Positions 24,589 to 35,177 are shown, counted from the stretch's first letter. The stretch is 36,603 nt of DNA from an uncultured Pseudomonadales bacterium (GCA_943788835.1 CALSRU010000017.1:1-36603), one strand, 5' to 3'. Numbers and translations: made by a program. The notes: generated by a model not told the origin, from the sequence alone.

Positions 24589-26517
24589 TTAATTTTCGTG
24601 CCGCGAGCGCTGATCGATAGCTTCGCTTAACTGCATAGCGAACGCATCAACAGGCATACTACCCAAATCTTGACCATCTTGCGTTCTCACCGACACGCAT
24701 CCGGATTCAACTTCTTTGTCACCTACAACCAACAGGTAGGGTACCCTAGCAAGCGTGTGGGCGCGGATTTTAAAACCGATCTTCTCATTTCTCAAGTCTA
24801 ATTCGACCCGAAAGCCTTGTTTATTAAGGGTATCGTGCAACTTTATGGCATATTCGGCCTGATTATCCGTAATATTGATAATTACTGCCTGCGTTGGCGC
24901 CAACCAAGGTGGAAATCTACCTTCATATTCTTCAATCAAAATACCGATAAATCGTTCAAATGAACCCAAAATGGCCCGATGCAACATTACCGGCACCTGG
25001 CGACTACCATCTTCGGCCACATATTGTGCATCGAGGCGCTCAGGCATCGAAAAATCGACTTGAATGGTGCCGCATTGCCATACTCGACCAATACAGTCAC
25101 GTAATGAAAACTCAATCTTAGGCCCGTAAAAGGCACCCTCGCCCGGCAGTAAATCCCAGTCGAGCCCCTTGTTGTTAAGCGCCAGTTCCAGCGCCTGCTC
25201 CGATTTATCCCAAATAGCGTCCGAACCGACTCGCTCCTCGGGCCGAGTGGACAATTTAACGAGTACTTCGTTAAAACCAAAATCGCGATATACATCAAAC
25301 AAAACATCAATAAAGGTGGACACTTCGTCTTGAATAGCTTCTTCGGAGCAAAAAATATGCGCGTCGTCTTGAACAAAGCCACGCACTCGCATCAAGCCCG
25401 ATAATGTACCTGAGGCCTCGTTGCGATGGCAGCAACCAAATTCAGCTAAACGCAGCGGCAAGTCCCGGTAACTCTTGAGACCTTGATTGAATACCTGCAC
25501 GTGACAAGGGCAGTTCATGGGCTTAACCGCGTAATCGCGCGACTCAGATTCGATGGTGAACATATTGTCGGCAAACTTATCCCAGTGGCCCGACCTTTCC
25601 CACAAGCTACGGTCAACCACCTGCGGTGTTTTAATTTCGAGGTAGCCATTGCCCTGCTGCACGCCTCGAATGTATTGCTCAATGGCCTGATAGATGGCCC
25701 AACCGCGCGGATGCCAAAACACCATGCCCGGAGCCTCTTCTTGCAAATGAAACAAGTCCAACTTCTTGCCAAGCTTTCGGTGGTCGCGTTTCTCGGCCTC
25801 TTCCATGCGCGTAATGTAGGCTCTAAGGGCTTTTTTGTCGGCCCAAGCAGTGCCGTAAATACGCTGCAACATTTCATTATTAGCATCGCCACGCCAATAT
25901 GCACCAGCCAACTTAGTGAGCTTGAAATGCTTTAAAAAACGGGTGTTAGGGACGTGGGGGCCACGGCACATATCAAGGTAGTCTTGATGGTAGTAGAGAC
26001 CCATAGCCGTTTCACTGGGCATATCTTCGATCAAACGCAGCTTGTACTCCTCGCCCCGCTGAGTAAATTCGTCGATGACCTGGGCGCGCGGAGTCATCTT
26101 TTTAACCACATCGTAGTCTTGGGCAATCAATTCTCGCATGCGGCTTTCAATGGCATCGACATCATCGGGGGTAAACGGTTTATCAACGGCGATATCATAG
26201 TAAAAGCCCTCCTCAATAACCGGACCAATAACCATTTTTGCTTCAGGAAAAAGCTGCTTAACCGCATGTCCGATTAAGTGGGCACAAGAGTGGCGAATAA
26301 TCTCAACACCCTCCTCATCTTTAGCCGTCAAAATACGCAGCGTTGCATTTTTATCGATAATGTCGCTCGCATCACGCAACTCGCCATCAACTTGGCCAGC
26401 TACTGTAGCCTTTGCCAAACCGGGGCCAATTGACTCAGCCACTTGCATAATACTTACCGGCGCATCAAAGCTGCGCTCACTGCCATCGGGCAAAGTAATA
26501 ATCACGGGGTGGGTCAT
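24589..26517 (-). CDS. thrS: Threonyl-tRNA synthetase
   Basis: 642 residues, the same as E. coli. Domains: N-terminal TGS (about 1-62), editing domain with HSCAH (H76 and H80) and the later [13 protein letters not shown], class II catalytic core ([31 protein letters not shown] with the zinc-binding Cys, [14 protein letters not shown]), and the C-terminal HGTP anticodon-binding domain ([13 protein letters not shown] to the end). It charges tRNA-Thr and clears mischarged serine. It heads the thrS-infC-rpmI-rplT-pheS-pheT-ihfA string. No tRNA-like operator as in E. coli was identified in its 193-bp upstream region. Confidence 0.98.
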   Translation of the reverse strand: MTHPVIITLPDGSERSFDAPVSIMQVAESIGPGLAKATVAGQVDGELRDASDIIDKNATLRILTAKDEEGVEIIRHSCAHLIGHAVKQLFPEAKMVIGPVIEEGFYYDIAVDKPFTPDDVDAIESRMRELIAQDYDVVKKMTPRAQVIDEFTQRGEEYKLRLIEDMPSETAMGLYYHQDYLDMCRGPHVPNTRFLKHFKLTKLAGAYWRGDANNEMLQRIYGTAWADKKALRAYITRMEEAEKRDHRKLGKKLDLFHLQEEAPGMVFWHPRGWAIYQAIEQYIRGVQQGNGYLEIKTPQVVDRSLWERSGHWDKFADNMFTIESESRDYAVKPMNCPCHVQVFNQGLKSYRDLPLRLAEFGCCHRNEASGTLSGLMRVRGFVQDDAHIFCSEEAIQDEVSTFIDVLFDVYRDFGFNEVLVKLSTRPEERVGSDAIWDKSEQALELALNNKGLDWDLLPGEGAFYGPKIEFSLRDCIGRVWQCGTIQVDFSMPERLDAQYVAEDGSRQVPVMLHRAILGSFERFIGILIEEYEGRFPPWLAPTQAVIINITDNQAEYAIKLHDTLNKQGFRVELDLRNEKIGFKIRAHTLARVPYLLVVGDKEVESGCVSVRTQDGQDLGSMPVDAFAMQLSEAIDQRSRHEN

Positions 26518-26661
26518 AAGATAGTCCTACTACAGTGGTGGCCGCTACCAAAGGCCACGTGTGTTTTTAAAGCCGCGCTAGGCTGCGAGACAAGGTGCAT
26601 TGAATCTATCGGCTGCTGTAACAAAAGTAAATACGGCCGCAATAGCTTGAGTTTTGATAAA

Positions 26662-26683
26662 AAGCCCCGCCGATACGGGGCTT
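26662..26683 (-). terminator. Intrinsic terminator after grxD
   Basis: GCCCCG (26664-26669), loop CCGATA, CGGGGC (26676-26681), with flanking A/T pairs. On the minus strand it ends in GGGGCTTTTTATC. It lies 28 bp after the grxD stop and isolates the thrS operon. Confidence 0.88.
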
Positions 26684-26710
26684 AACAGCATCGTTATTTG
26701 TGAGCCTAAG

Positions 26711-27040
26711 CTATTCGCTCTCGGTGGCCGGCACAGCTTGATCTAGTAAAGTTTGTAACTCACCGTTACCGTGCATCTCTACAATGATGTCGCAGCCGCC
26801 AACCAACTCACCACCAACCCACAACTGAGGAAAAGTCGGCCAATTGGCATACTTAGGTAAGTTAGCGCGAATATCGGGATTAGACAGCACATCAACAAAA
26901 GCAAAACGCTTACCACAGGCCATTAAGGCCTGAACGGTTTGGGCAGAAAATCCGCACTGCGGCTGATCGGGTGAGCCCTTCATATACAGAATGACCGCAT
27001 TGCCTTCAACTTGGCCCTTAATGGTTTCAATAATATCCAT
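26711..27040 (-). CDS. grxD: Monothiol glutaredoxin Grx4 type
   Basis: 109 residues. The CGFS active site at 29-32 follows K21 (YMKGSPDQPQCGFS), and WPTFPQLWVGGELVGGCDI contains the cis-proline and glutathione-binding loops. CGFS glutaredoxins hold a [2Fe-2S] cluster with glutathione, often with BolA, and deliver clusters and signal iron status; they do little disulfide exchange. The gene has its own terminator downstream. The next gene on the opposite strand is argD. It is one of three iron-linked loci in this window. Confidence 0.96.
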   Translation of the reverse strand: MDIIETIKGQVEGNAVILYMKGSPDQPQCGFSAQTVQALMACGKRFAFVDVLSNPDIRANLPKYANWPTFPQLWVGGELVGGCDIIVEMHGNGELQTLLDQAVPATESE

Positions 27041-27291
27041 GCGCCTACTTACTACCTCTCTGCATTCTCTTGTTCAAATTAAGTTGGCTCGTAAACATGC
27101 AACGCCGCGATGAACGAGGCGCCAACAACCCACAAGCTAATGTACTGCGAGGCGTTATTGTAGCTGCCTCGTCGTTAAATGGCTATGCAGCGCCATAGCG
27201 CGCCGCAGCGATTAGCCACCCAAATTCACCGATAAGGGTCTTGGCTGAGCTAGTCTGCGACATTTGCACGTAAAAACATTCTGCGATAGGA

Positions 27292-27510
27292 TCAACGCTT
27301 ACGGGCAGCGTTCGCTGCCTTTTTTAGTTTAACCACAACTTCCCGAACAAGCGCAGCGGTCAATCTCGCCAAGAGCGGGTCGAATAGTGTTTTTTCACCG
27401 TTCGCATCGGCATGGTTTTTATTGATGGCAATGCTTGTAGCTTTGCCGGTCGAGCTTGACCCGCTAGGCTTGGCTAGCGGCTCTTTAACTCGCGGCAATG
27501 CCTGAGCCAA
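27292..27510 (-). CDS. Hypothetical 72-residue basic protein (uncertain)
   Basis: An open frame starting with TTG at 27510. The first half is polar and low-complexity (KPSGSSSTGKATS). The second half, DPLLARLTAALVREVVVKLKK, is an amphipathic helix followed by AANAARKR. The composition is protein-like, but the start has no ribosome site (CCCCG upstream) and an in-frame TAG lies two codons upstream. No family is recognised. It is divergent from argD by 52 bp. Confidence 0.3.
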   Translation of the reverse strand: MAQALPRVKEPLAKPSGSSSTGKATSIAINKNHADANGEKTLFDPLLARLTAALVREVVVKLKKAANAARKR

Positions 27511-27562
27511 ACACTACGGGGAAGAACAGTATCTCGCGCAGCGTGATGCCAACAACGAGCCA

Positions 27563-28777
27563 ATGAGCCTTAACATGAGCGACTCTAGCCATTTAATGCA
27601 TACCTACAATCGCCTGCCGGTGCAATTCACTCGTGGCGAAGGCTGCTGGCTGTTCGACGCGCAGGGTAAACGCTACCTCGATGCCTTGTGTGGCATTAGC
27701 GTGACTAACCTAGGCCACTGCCACCCGGCGGTGACCCATACGATCATGCAACAAGCCAACACACTGCTGCACACCTCCAACCTCTATCAAATTGCCGCTC
27801 AGGAAGATCTAGCCGATCAACTGTGCGGCGTAAGCAATATGGATCGAGTGTTTTTTAGCAACTCGGGCGCAGAGGCTAACGAGGCGGCCATTAAACTTGC
27901 CCGCTTGCACGCTCACAATAACGGCAATAGTCACCCAATCATCGTTACTTTTGAAGGCAGCTTTCATGGCCGTACGCTAGCTACTATCGCTGCTACCGGC
28001 AACGAGGGTATACGCCAGGGCTTTGGCCCTGTGCTACCGGGTTTTGTGCACTTACCTCTGAATGATATCGCCGCCGCTGAAGCACTTTTTACCCAACACA
28101 CAACCATTGCCGCTGTATTAATCGAACCGGTCCAAGGCGAAGGGGGCATTCATGTAGCCGACCCGGCGTACCTAAAAAAGCTAGAGCAATTGTGCTGTGC
28201 GCAAGGAGCATTGCTCATGCTGGACGAAGTGCAATCAGGCAATGGCCGATGCGGAAATTACTTCGCCTATCAAAATCTAGATGGCACCCAGTTTGCCCTG
28301 CAACCCGATGTGGTCACCACAGCCAAAGGCTTGGGCAATGGCATTCCGATTGGCGCATGCTTGGCGCGCGGCGAAGCGGCAAGTGTTATGGCTCCAGGTA
28401 AACATGGGTCAACCTTTGGGGGCAATCCATTTGCCAGCAAGGTAGGCAGTGCGGTTGTACAAACCATTATGGACGACCACCTGCCTGCCCGCGCCCTTAA
28501 ACTCGGGCAACATATGCATAGCGCATTTTCGGCTGCCCTAGCAGGCATGCAAGGCGTGCGAGACATTCGCCACAGCGGTTTAATGTTAGGTATTGAACTC
28601 GACCGCCCTTGCGCCGAGCTCATGGCCATGGGCTTGCAGCAAGGCATCATTATTAACGTGACCGCAGGCAGTGTAGTGCGCCTACTGCCGCCGCTAGTTA
28701 TGAGTGATGGTGAATGCAATCAGATGATTGAGCAAGTCAGCGCGCTCATCGTCGAATACCTAAGCAAAGAAGACTAA
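27563..28777 (+). CDS. argD: Acetylornithine aminotransferase
   Basis: 404 residues of the class III PLP aminotransferases. It converts N-acetylglutamate semialdehyde to N-acetylornithine in arginine synthesis and often also acts in the lysine pathway. Visible: FFSNSGAEANEAAIKLAR, SFHGRT, the cofactor Asp in LMLDEVQSGNGR (D221), and the Schiff-base lysine in TTAKGLGNG (K255). SGNGRCG replaces the more common TGMGRTG. ATGs at 27563 and 27575 are both possible starts; neither has a strong ribosome site. argF follows 89 bp downstream on the same strand, the pair found in many proteobacteria. Confidence 0.94.
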   Translation: MSLNMSDSSHLMHTYNRLPVQFTRGEGCWLFDAQGKRYLDALCGISVTNLGHCHPAVTHTIMQQANTLLHTSNLYQIAAQEDLADQLCGVSNMDRVFFSNSGAEANEAAIKLARLHAHNNGNSHPIIVTFEGSFHGRTLATIAATGNEGIRQGFGPVLPGFVHLPLNDIAAAEALFTQHTTIAAVLIEPVQGEGGIHVADPAYLKKLEQLCCAQGALLMLDEVQSGNGRCGNYFAYQNLDGTQFALQPDVVTTAKGLGNGIPIGACLARGEAASVMAPGKHGSTFGGNPFASKVGSAVVQTIMDDHLPARALKLGQHMHSAFSAALAGMQGVRDIRHSGLMLGIELDRPCAELMAMGLQQGIIINVTAGSVVRLLPPLVMSDGECNQMIEQVSALIVEYLSKED

Positions 28778-28866
28778 GTTCAACGCAACTTTTAAGGCCC
28801 TGCATTTAATTATTGCCGGTCCATAATTACCCCACTAAAATTTAATGACAACCGCAGGGATTGACC

Positions 28867-29760
28867 ATGCAAAACCGTCACTTTTTATCATTACTTGATT
28901 GCAGCCCCACCGAACTGGGGCAAATTATCGAGCGTGGCATTGCACTCAAAGCTGATCCTATTAGCGATAGATTTAAAGGCAAGGTCATGGCGATGATTTT
29001 TGACAAGTCATCTACCCGAACTCGCATCTCTTTTGAAGCTGGCATGGCACAATTAGGTGGCAGCGCGCTTTTTCTATCATCACGCGACACGCAACTTGGC
29101 CGCGGCGAGCCCATAGAGGACAGTGCCCGCGTCATATCGTCGATGGTGGATATTATTATGGTGCGCACCTTCGGCCATGATGCCATTGAAAAGTTTGCGC
29201 AGTACTCCAGCGTACCGGTCATAAATGCACTCACTGACTCGTATCATCCCTGCCAACTGCTGGCTGACATCATGACCTATGTTGAGAAACGCGGCAGCAT
29301 AGCCGGAAAAACGGTTGCTTGGGTAGGCGATGGCAATAATATGTGCAATTCTTATATTAATGCGGCTCGGCAGTTCGATTTTAATTTACGCATTGCCTGC
29401 CCAGACGATTTCAAACCGCTAGACGATATTGTTAGTAAAAATAGTGACCGTGTATGGATGGGTAAAAATCCAAAGGAAGCTGTTAGTGGCGCCGACCTAG
29501 TAGTGACCGACGTTTGGACTTCCATGGGTCAAGAAGAAGAAAAACAAAAACGCCTACAGGCTTTTGCCGGCTTCGAAGTAAACCACGAACTCATGACTCA
29601 TGCAGCCAGCAACGCAGCTTTTATGCATTGCCTACCTGCCTACCGAGGACTTGAGGTGAGCGGCGAATTAATTGAAGATCCAGCCATCAGCCTTGTATGG
29701 GACGAGGCTGAAAATCGATTGCATGCGCAAAAGGCCCTCATGGAATTTTTGCTTGGCTAA
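28867..29760 (+). CDS. argF: Ornithine carbamoyltransferase
   Basis: It makes citrulline from ornithine and carbamoyl phosphate. I chose the ATG at 28867 (297 residues) with CAGGGA 7 bases upstream; a TTG two codons earlier is less likely. The carbamoyl phosphate motif STRT (49-52), HPCQ (127-130) and the ornithine-site HCLP (254-257) are all intact. [13 protein letters not shown] and MVRTFGHD identify an anabolic OTC rather than an aspartate carbamoyltransferase. No convincing ArgR box was found upstream of argD or argF. Confidence 0.97.
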   Translation: MQNRHFLSLLDCSPTELGQIIERGIALKADPISDRFKGKVMAMIFDKSSTRTRISFEAGMAQLGGSALFLSSRDTQLGRGEPIEDSARVISSMVDIIMVRTFGHDAIEKFAQYSSVPVINALTDSYHPCQLLADIMTYVEKRGSIAGKTVAWVGDGNNMCNSYINAARQFDFNLRIACPDDFKPLDDIVSKNSDRVWMGKNPKEAVSGADLVVTDVWTSMGQEEEKQKRLQAFAGFEVNHELMTHAASNAAFMHCLPAYRGLEVSGELIEDPAISLVWDEAENRLHAQKALMEFLLG

Positions 29761-29848
29761 CATTTCTTGCTTGGCTTACATACTGTAAGACTAATATTAG
29801 AAGCACCCAGCCTGAATTTGCACACGCTAATTTTGCACAGGTTAGTGG

Positions 29849-31363
29849 CTAGTTGAGCAAACGGTTGATGGCCTGCTGCCACCCCCCATAAAGAGCATCC
29901 GCATCGCTTGCACTCATACTAGGAGTATAACGATGCTGCAGCTGCCAAACTTCACCTATGGCCTGCAGTGAATCAAACACACCCACTTGTAATCCGGCCA
30001 AACTGGCAGCTCCCCAAGCGGTCGCTTCGGCAATGTGCGGTACTTCGACCTGAGTTTGCAATATATCGGCTAGCGCCTGACAAGCAAAACCATTGGCCAC
30101 CAAACCGCCATCTACGCGCAGTACCGGAGGCGTTTGCCCACCATCGGCCTGCATTGCCTCAACTAAATCACGTGTTTGGTAAGCCTGCGCCTCTAACGCC
30201 GCGCGGGTTAAGTGCGCCCGATTAGTATCGCGGGTCAATCCCACAATCATCCCGCGCGCATTAGCCTGCCAATAAGGTGCACCTAAACCCGTTAGCGCCG
30301 GCACAAAATACACCCCACCATTACTTTGTACTGACGTGGCCAAAGCCTCACTTTGCGCTGCGTCATCAAACAATTGCAAGCCGTCACGCAGCCATTGGAT
30401 TGCCGCTCCAGCTACAAAAATTGAACCCTCTAACGCATAATGCGTTGCACTATCTAAACGGTAAGCCACTGTGGTGAGTAAGCGGTTCTCAGAGGCCAGC
30501 GCTTGAGCACCGGTGTTCATTAGCATAAAACACCCCGTGCCATAGGTAGATTTAATGCTTCCCGGTGCAAAGCAGCCCTGGCCTACCAGCGCGGACTGCT
30601 GATCACCTATCATTGCTGCAATAGGCAAATCTACGCCTAACGATGTAATCGTGGTGCGACCAAAATCACAGGTGTTATTTTTAACTTCAGGCAGCATTGA
30701 ACGAGGTATATCAAACAGCCGCAATAACTCCTCGTCCCATTGCTGTTCATGAATGTTATAAAGTAAAGTTCGCGATGCATTGGTAATGTCGGTGGCATGC
30801 TCGGCGCCATCGGTTAAGTGCCACAACAAAAAACTATCGATTGTGCCAAACAATAGGTCGCCCGCCTCAGCACGAGCGCGCACGCCTTCCACCTCGTTGA
30901 GAATCCAGCGCAATTTGCTGGCGCAAAAATAGGGGTCGAGCAACAAACCCGTCTTGGCGGTCAAGCTCCCCTCATGGCCCGCGGCTTTGAGCTGCTCACA
31001 GTAATCAGCCGTGCGGCGGTCTTGCCACACAATAGCGTTGTAAACCGGCTCTCCAGTATTACGATCCCAAACCACCGTAGTTTCGCGCTGATTGGTGATG
31101 CCGACCGCTTCTATTACAGCCCCCTGCTCGGCCGCAGCCTGCACGACCTCTTGGCACACTGCCAAAGTATCTTGCCAAATATTGACAGCCTGCTGCTCAA
31201 CCCAGCCATCGTGGGGGTAGAACAACTCTAATTCACGTTGCGCCACCGCTGCGACGTTGCCGCCCGCGGTAAAAAGTATTGCACGCGAGCTCGTAGTGCC
31301 TTGATCAATCGCTAATAAGTAAGTCGAATCGGCATGGGCCGGAGAGGAACTAGAAGTATTCAA
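29849..31363 (-). CDS. glpK: Glycerol kinase
   Basis: It phosphorylates glycerol with ATP to sn-glycerol 3-phosphate. FGGY family: YLLAIDQGTTSSRAILF at the N-terminus (phosphate 1 loop), GITNQRETTVVWDRNTGEPVYNAIVWQDRR, IGDQQSALVGQ, and VDGGLVANGFACQALADIL. I chose the TTG at 31363 because AAGGAG stands 5 bases before it and it gives 504 residues (E. coli 502); the frame extends to a TTG at 31408 without support. The gene stands alone: glpF, glpD and glpR are not in the window. It converges with argF. Confidence 0.96.
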   Translation of the reverse strand: MNTSSSSPAHADSTYLLAIDQGTTSSRAILFTAGGNVAAVAQRELELFYPHDGWVEQQAVNIWQDTLAVCQEVVQAAAEQGAVIEAVGITNQRETTVVWDRNTGEPVYNAIVWQDRRTADYCEQLKAAGHEGSLTAKTGLLLDPYFCASKLRWILNEVEGVRARAEAGDLLFGTIDSFLLWHLTDGAEHATDITNASRTLLYNIHEQQWDEELLRLFDIPRSMLPEVKNNTCDFGRTTITSLGVDLPIAAMIGDQQSALVGQGCFAPGSIKSTYGTGCFMLMNTGAQALASENRLLTTVAYRLDSATHYALEGSIFVAGAAIQWLRDGLQLFDDAAQSEALATSVQSNGGVYFVPALTGLGAPYWQANARGMIVGLTRDTNRAHLTRAALEAQAYQTRDLVEAMQADGGQTPPVLRVDGGLVANGFACQALADILQTQVEVPHIAEATAWGAASLAGLQVGVFDSLQAIGEVWQLQHRYTPSMSASDADALYGGWQQAINRLLN

Positions 31364-31667
31364 GAGGACTCCTTGAGTTGGGGTAGTTGAGTTAGCTGGG
31401 CTGAGCAACGCCTTGACTCATCGGCTGGCGTAGCCAAAAACAGAATAGTCGCACTTTACGTCCGGACACCCCGCCGTGCAAGTAACGGCACTGTGAACGG
31501 TTAGCTTTGCCCCTCCTCTCCCATATCGCCTGGTGAGCATGTAGCGGCAACAAAAAATGGTACATTTTTGCAATCTGGTGTAATTAGCAACAGTAGAAAA
31601 ATGCATCACAAGTGAACAACGCCAAAACATTAAGGCGTAAATTGGAAGTACCTACCAACCATTAAAG

Positions 31668-31709
31668 TTATCCACAGAATTCCCACAGAATAAACCGGTT
31701 TTATCCGCT
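31668..31709 (+). promoter_or_regulatory. DnaA boxes upstream of nrdAB
   Basis: TTATCCACA at 31668-31676 is a perfect DnaA box. TTATCCGCT at 31701-31709 agrees at 7 of 9 positions. Further downstream TTATCAACA (31879-31887) agrees at 8 of 9. DnaA regulation of nrdAB is established in E. coli, so a similar link between initiation and nucleotide supply is likely here. Confidence 0.7.
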
Positions 31710-31727
31710 TGCGTTTTCCCTCAGACC

Positions 31728-31773
31728 GCACTATCTTGTGCCTTATGACGAACCAACACCCAAGATGTTGGGT
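31728..31773 (+). promoter_or_regulatory. Tandem NrdR-like boxes of nrdAB
   Basis: Box 1 GCACTATCTTGTGCCT (31728-31743) and box 2 ACCCAAGATGTTGGGT (31758-31773) fit the NrdR consensus core CwAtATaTwG at 7 and 8 of 10 positions. They are 14 bp apart, 30 bp centre to centre, close to the spacing typical of NrdR pairs. Box 2 could also form a CCCAA/TTGGG hairpin. NrdR represses ribonucleotide reductase genes when dATP is high. Confidence 0.65.
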
Positions 31774-32113
31774 TTTAAGCTATTTCTGAGAAAATCATTG
31801 TAAATCGATTACTTGGCCCGCTAGAGCGCACTATTTAGGATGCTCTGGCACAGGATTGGCTCCGTCAACAAACAGGAGTTATCAACAGCAAAGACCATTT
31901 AGCGAGGCGCAGCGACAATATTTTGACAATCGCATTGGCGCAAGAGCAAGGTGGTGAACTGACGCCGACAGAGCCCTAATTTAGAAGCAAGAGATGAGAT
32001 TAAAGAGTAATCAGGATCAGTAGAAGCAAGAGCAGTCAGAAAAACACCAGACAAGAATACTAACAACTAACAACAAATCATAATTTATACAGCCATACCA
32101 AGGGGAAGCCAGC

Positions 32114-35032
32114 ATGCAAGCAACCGAGTCCGGATCCGCCAATCCATCCACTCTCGACAGCCAAAAACCAACCACCGGTGCAAACGCACCCTCCACCAAT
32201 TCAGCACTCAGCGCCGAAGCCATGGATATGACTGCAGTGGCACCGGGCCAAATTCGGGTGATTAAGCGGAATGGCAAAGTAGTCGGTTACGACAACAGCA
32301 ATATTAGCGTAGCAATCACTAAGGCATTCCTAGCCGTAGAAGGCGGCAATGCTGCAGGCTCAAGCCGCATTCATGAAACGGTGGCTGACATGGCTGCTCA
32401 AATTACAGCGATCTTTGAGCGACGCATGCCCTCTGGCGGCACGATCCATATTGAAGATATTCAAGACCAAGTAGAACTTGCGTTAATGCGCAGCGGTGAG
32501 CAAAAAGTTGCCCGCTCTTACGTACTTTACCGCGAAGAGCGCACGCGTCTGCGCGCCGAGCAAAGCGCTGCCGAACAGCCACGCGAGCACGCCATTAATG
32601 TGGTGCACGCGGATGGCAGCCGTCGCCCACTCGACTTCGCCCGCTTAACAACGATTGTTACTGAAGCCTGCCAGAATTTAACTGACGTAGACGCCGACAT
32701 CATTCTGAGCGAAGCGTTAAAAAACATGTACGACGGTGTCGCCGCGGATGAAGTGAACTCATCATTGGTAATGACTGCGCGTACGATGGTTGAACAAGAC
32801 CCCAATTACAGTTACGTAACGGCTCGCCTACTGCTGGACAACATTCGCGCCGAAGCACTGCAGTTTTTGGGCATTGCTGAATCGGCCACGCAAAGCGACA
32901 TGCACGCACTATACGCCCCTGCGTTGGCCGCCTACATTAGCGCCGGCATTGACCACGACCTACTCTCTCCTGAACTGGCCAGCTTTGACATTCCTCGCTT
33001 GGGCCAGGCTCTTGATGCGAATCGCGACTTACAATTTGGTTACCTAGGTCTACAAACATTATTTGATCGCTACTTCATTCATAAAGATGACGTTCGCATT
33101 GAACTGCCGCAAGTATTCTTTATGCGCGTTGCCATGGGTTTAGCTATGCGCGAAGACGACAAAGACGCGCGCGCTATTGAATTTTATGAGCTGCTGTCAT
33201 CGTTTGACTACATGAGCTCCACGCCCACGCTGTTCAATGCCGGCACATTGCGTCCACAACTATCATCGTGCTATCTCACCACAGTGCCTGACAACCTCGA
33301 CGGTATTTACAATGCGATTCATGACAATGCCATGCTCTCAAAATGGGCAGGCGGGCTAGGCAACGACTGGACCCCTGTCCGTGCTCTGGGTGCTTATATT
33401 AAAGGCACTAACGGCAAGTCACAGGGCGTGGTGCCATTTTTGAAAGTGGTCAACGACACAGCTGTAGCGGTAAACCAAGGCGGCAAGCGAAAAGGCGCCG
33501 TATGTGCCTACCTCGAAACGTGGCACCTTGACCTTGAAGAATTTTTAGAACTGCGCAAGAACACGGGCGATGACCGTCGCCGCACACACGACATGAATAC
33601 CGCCAACTGGGTACCTGATTTATTCATGAAGCGCGTTTTCCAAGATAAAGATTGGACGCTTTTCACGCCCAATGATGCGCCTGACTTACACGACCTGTAT
33701 GGCACAGCCTTTGAAACTCGCTACACCGAATACGAAGCCATGGCCGACGCCGGCGAGTTGTCGGTGTTTAAACGTGTCAAAGCGCAAGACCTATGGCGCA
33801 AAATGCTGGGCATGCTGTTTGAAACCGGCCACCCTTGGATTACCTTTAAAGACCCATGCAACATCCGCTCGCCGCAGCAACATACCGGCGTGGTGCACTC
33901 ATCTAACTTGTGTACCGAAATCACGCTCAACACCAGCAAAGAAGAAATTGCCGTGTGTAACTTGGGCTCAATCAACCTGCCCCAGCATTTAAATGACGAT
34001 GGCCTCGACCTCGCCAAACTGCAAAAAACGGTTAACACGGCGGTGCGGATGCTCGATAACGTCATCGACATCAACTACTACTCGGTGCCTCAAGCACGCA
34101 CCTCTAATCTGCGCCACCGCCCAGTCGGCCTGGGTGTAATGGGCTTTCAAGATGCTTTGTACAAGCAGCAATTGGGTTACGGCTCTAATGCGGCGGTTGA
34201 GTTTGCCGATCGCTCAATGGAAGCCATTAGCTATTACGCCATTCAGGCCTCATCACAACTGGCCCAAGAGCGCGGCAGCTATGCCACTTTTGAAGGCTCA
34301 CTGTGGAGCAACGGCATTCTGCCCATCGACTCACTCAAAAATCTTGAGCAGCAGCGCGGCGCTGAGTTTATTGAAGTAGACCACAGCCAAACACTTGACT
34401 GGGATACGCTGCGCCATGAGGTAAAAACCAATGGCATGCGCAACTCTAACGTTATGGCGATAGCGCCCACAGCAACCATTGCTAACATTACGGGCATTTC
34501 GCAATCGATTGAACCTACCTACCAAAACCTGTACGTTAAATCGAACTTGTCAGGTGAGTTCACGGTCATCAACCCTTATTTAGTGCGCGACCTCAAAGCC
34601 CGCAACTTGTGGGATCAGGTTATGGTCAACGACCTTAAACATTTTGACGGCAGCGTTCAGCAAATCGACCGCATTCCGGCCGACCTAAAGGAGTTGTATG
34701 CCACGGCCTTTGAAGTAGAGCCTCGCTGGATTGTTGATGCCGCTAGCCGCCGCCAAAAATGGATCGATCAGGCGCAGTCGCTCAACTTATACATCAACAA
34801 TGCCAGCGGTAAAAAACTGGATGTCACTTATCGAATGGCTTGGTTCCGCGGGCTTAAAACCACTTACTACCTCCGTTCACTGGCAGCAACCGGCACCGAA
34901 AAATCGACCATCGATAGCGGTGCTCTCAACGCAGTTGATAGCAATGCTAAAGCCTCGGGAGCAATGGCAGCACCAGCGCCCGTGCCACAAGCTTGCTCCA
35001 TTGATGATCCTGATTGCGAAGCGTGCCAATAG
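32114..35032 (+). CDS. nrdA: Ribonucleoside-diphosphate reductase class Ia, alpha subunit
   Basis: 972 residues, close to the ~960 of the Pseudomonas enzyme and longer than the ~760 of E. coli. A ~45-residue low-complexity start precedes two ATP-cone domains, about 47-141 (IRVIKRNGKVVGYDNSNI) and 161-255 (INVVHADGSRRPLDFARL). The barrel has the active-site cysteines SSCYL and NLCTEI and the radical-transfer tyrosines in PTYQNLYVKSNLSGEF. The C-terminal tail CSIDDPDCEACQ carries the redox pair C968 and C971. The ATG has an AAGGGGAAG ribosome site. Two cones suggest dATP-dependent inhibition by oligomerisation as in P. aeruginosa. It is controlled from the DnaA/NrdR region; nrdB follows 145 bp downstream. 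Confidence 0.97.
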   Translation: MQATESGSANPSTLDSQKPTTGANAPSTNSALSAEAMDMTAVAPGQIRVIKRNGKVVGYDNSNISVAITKAFLAVEGGNAAGSSRIHETVADMAAQITAIFERRMPSGGTIHIEDIQDQVELALMRSGEQKVARSYVLYREERTRLRAEQSAAEQPREHAINVVHADGSRRPLDFARLTTIVTEACQNLTDVDADIILSEALKNMYDGVAADEVNSSLVMTARTMVEQDPNYSYVTARLLLDNIRAEALQFLGIAESATQSDMHALYAPALAAYISAGIDHDLLSPELASFDIPRLGQALDANRDLQFGYLGLQTLFDRYFIHKDDVRIELPQVFFMRVAMGLAMREDDKDARAIEFYELLSSFDYMSSTPTLFNAGTLRPQLSSCYLTTVPDNLDGIYNAIHDNAMLSKWAGGLGNDWTPVRALGAYIKGTNGKSQGVVPFLKVVNDTAVAVNQGGKRKGAVCAYLETWHLDLEEFLELRKNTGDDRRRTHDMNTANWVPDLFMKRVFQDKDWTLFTPNDAPDLHDLYGTAFETRYTEYEAMADAGELSVFKRVKAQDLWRKMLGMLFETGHPWITFKDPCNIRSPQQHTGVVHSSNLCTEITLNTSKEEIAVCNLGSINLPQHLNDDGLDLAKLQKTVNTAVRMLDNVIDINYYSVPQARTSNLRHRPVGLGVMGFQDALYKQQLGYGSNAAVEFADRSMEAISYYAIQASSQLAQERGSYATFEGSLWSNGILPIDSLKNLEQQRGAEFIEVDHSQTLDWDTLRHEVKTNGMRNSNVMAIAPTATIANITGISQSIEPTYQNLYVKSNLSGEFTVINPYLVRDLKARNLWDQVMVNDLKHFDGSVQQIDRIPADLKELYATAFEVEPRWIVDAASRRQKWIDQAQSLNLYINNASGKKLDVTYRMAWFRGLKTTYYLRSLAATGTEKSTIDSGALNAVDSNAKASGAMAAPAPVPQACSIDDPDCEACQ

Positions 35033-35177
35033 TGCATTGTCACCAAGGGTCGAGCGAAGCAAACGAAGCTAGTAAAAAATACTGCCAAAAAGAGATCCGA
35101 ATAGACCCGTGCAGCAGTATATGAAAAAGTAAGGTATACAACAGACAAGATCCACCGAAAAAACCGGAGCATAAATA

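Larger units (their letters stand above)
31364..32113. other. 750-bp divergent control region between glpK and nrdA
   Basis: It holds the glpK promoter side (31364 to about 31640, nothing specific recognised) and the nrdA side with DnaA boxes (31668-31676 and weaker ones) and two NrdR-like boxes (31728-31773). Another 340 bp precede nrdA, mostly A-rich leader. Two antisense frames here (31418-31630, 32017-32277) are judged non-coding. Confidence 0.6.

Noticed and set aside
28778-28866. ArgR box upstream of argF
   Set aside because: AT-rich half sites exist (TTTAATTATTG, CCATAATTA), but no TGAAT-type palindrome at the right spacing.
31418-31630. 70-codon minus-strand frame upstream of glpK
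   Set aside because: Cysteine-rich random-looking text in the glpK leader without a ribosome site or known domain.
32017-32277. 86-codon minus-strand frame over the nrdA start
   Set aside because: It is the shadow of the nrdA leader and first codons; no signals of its own.
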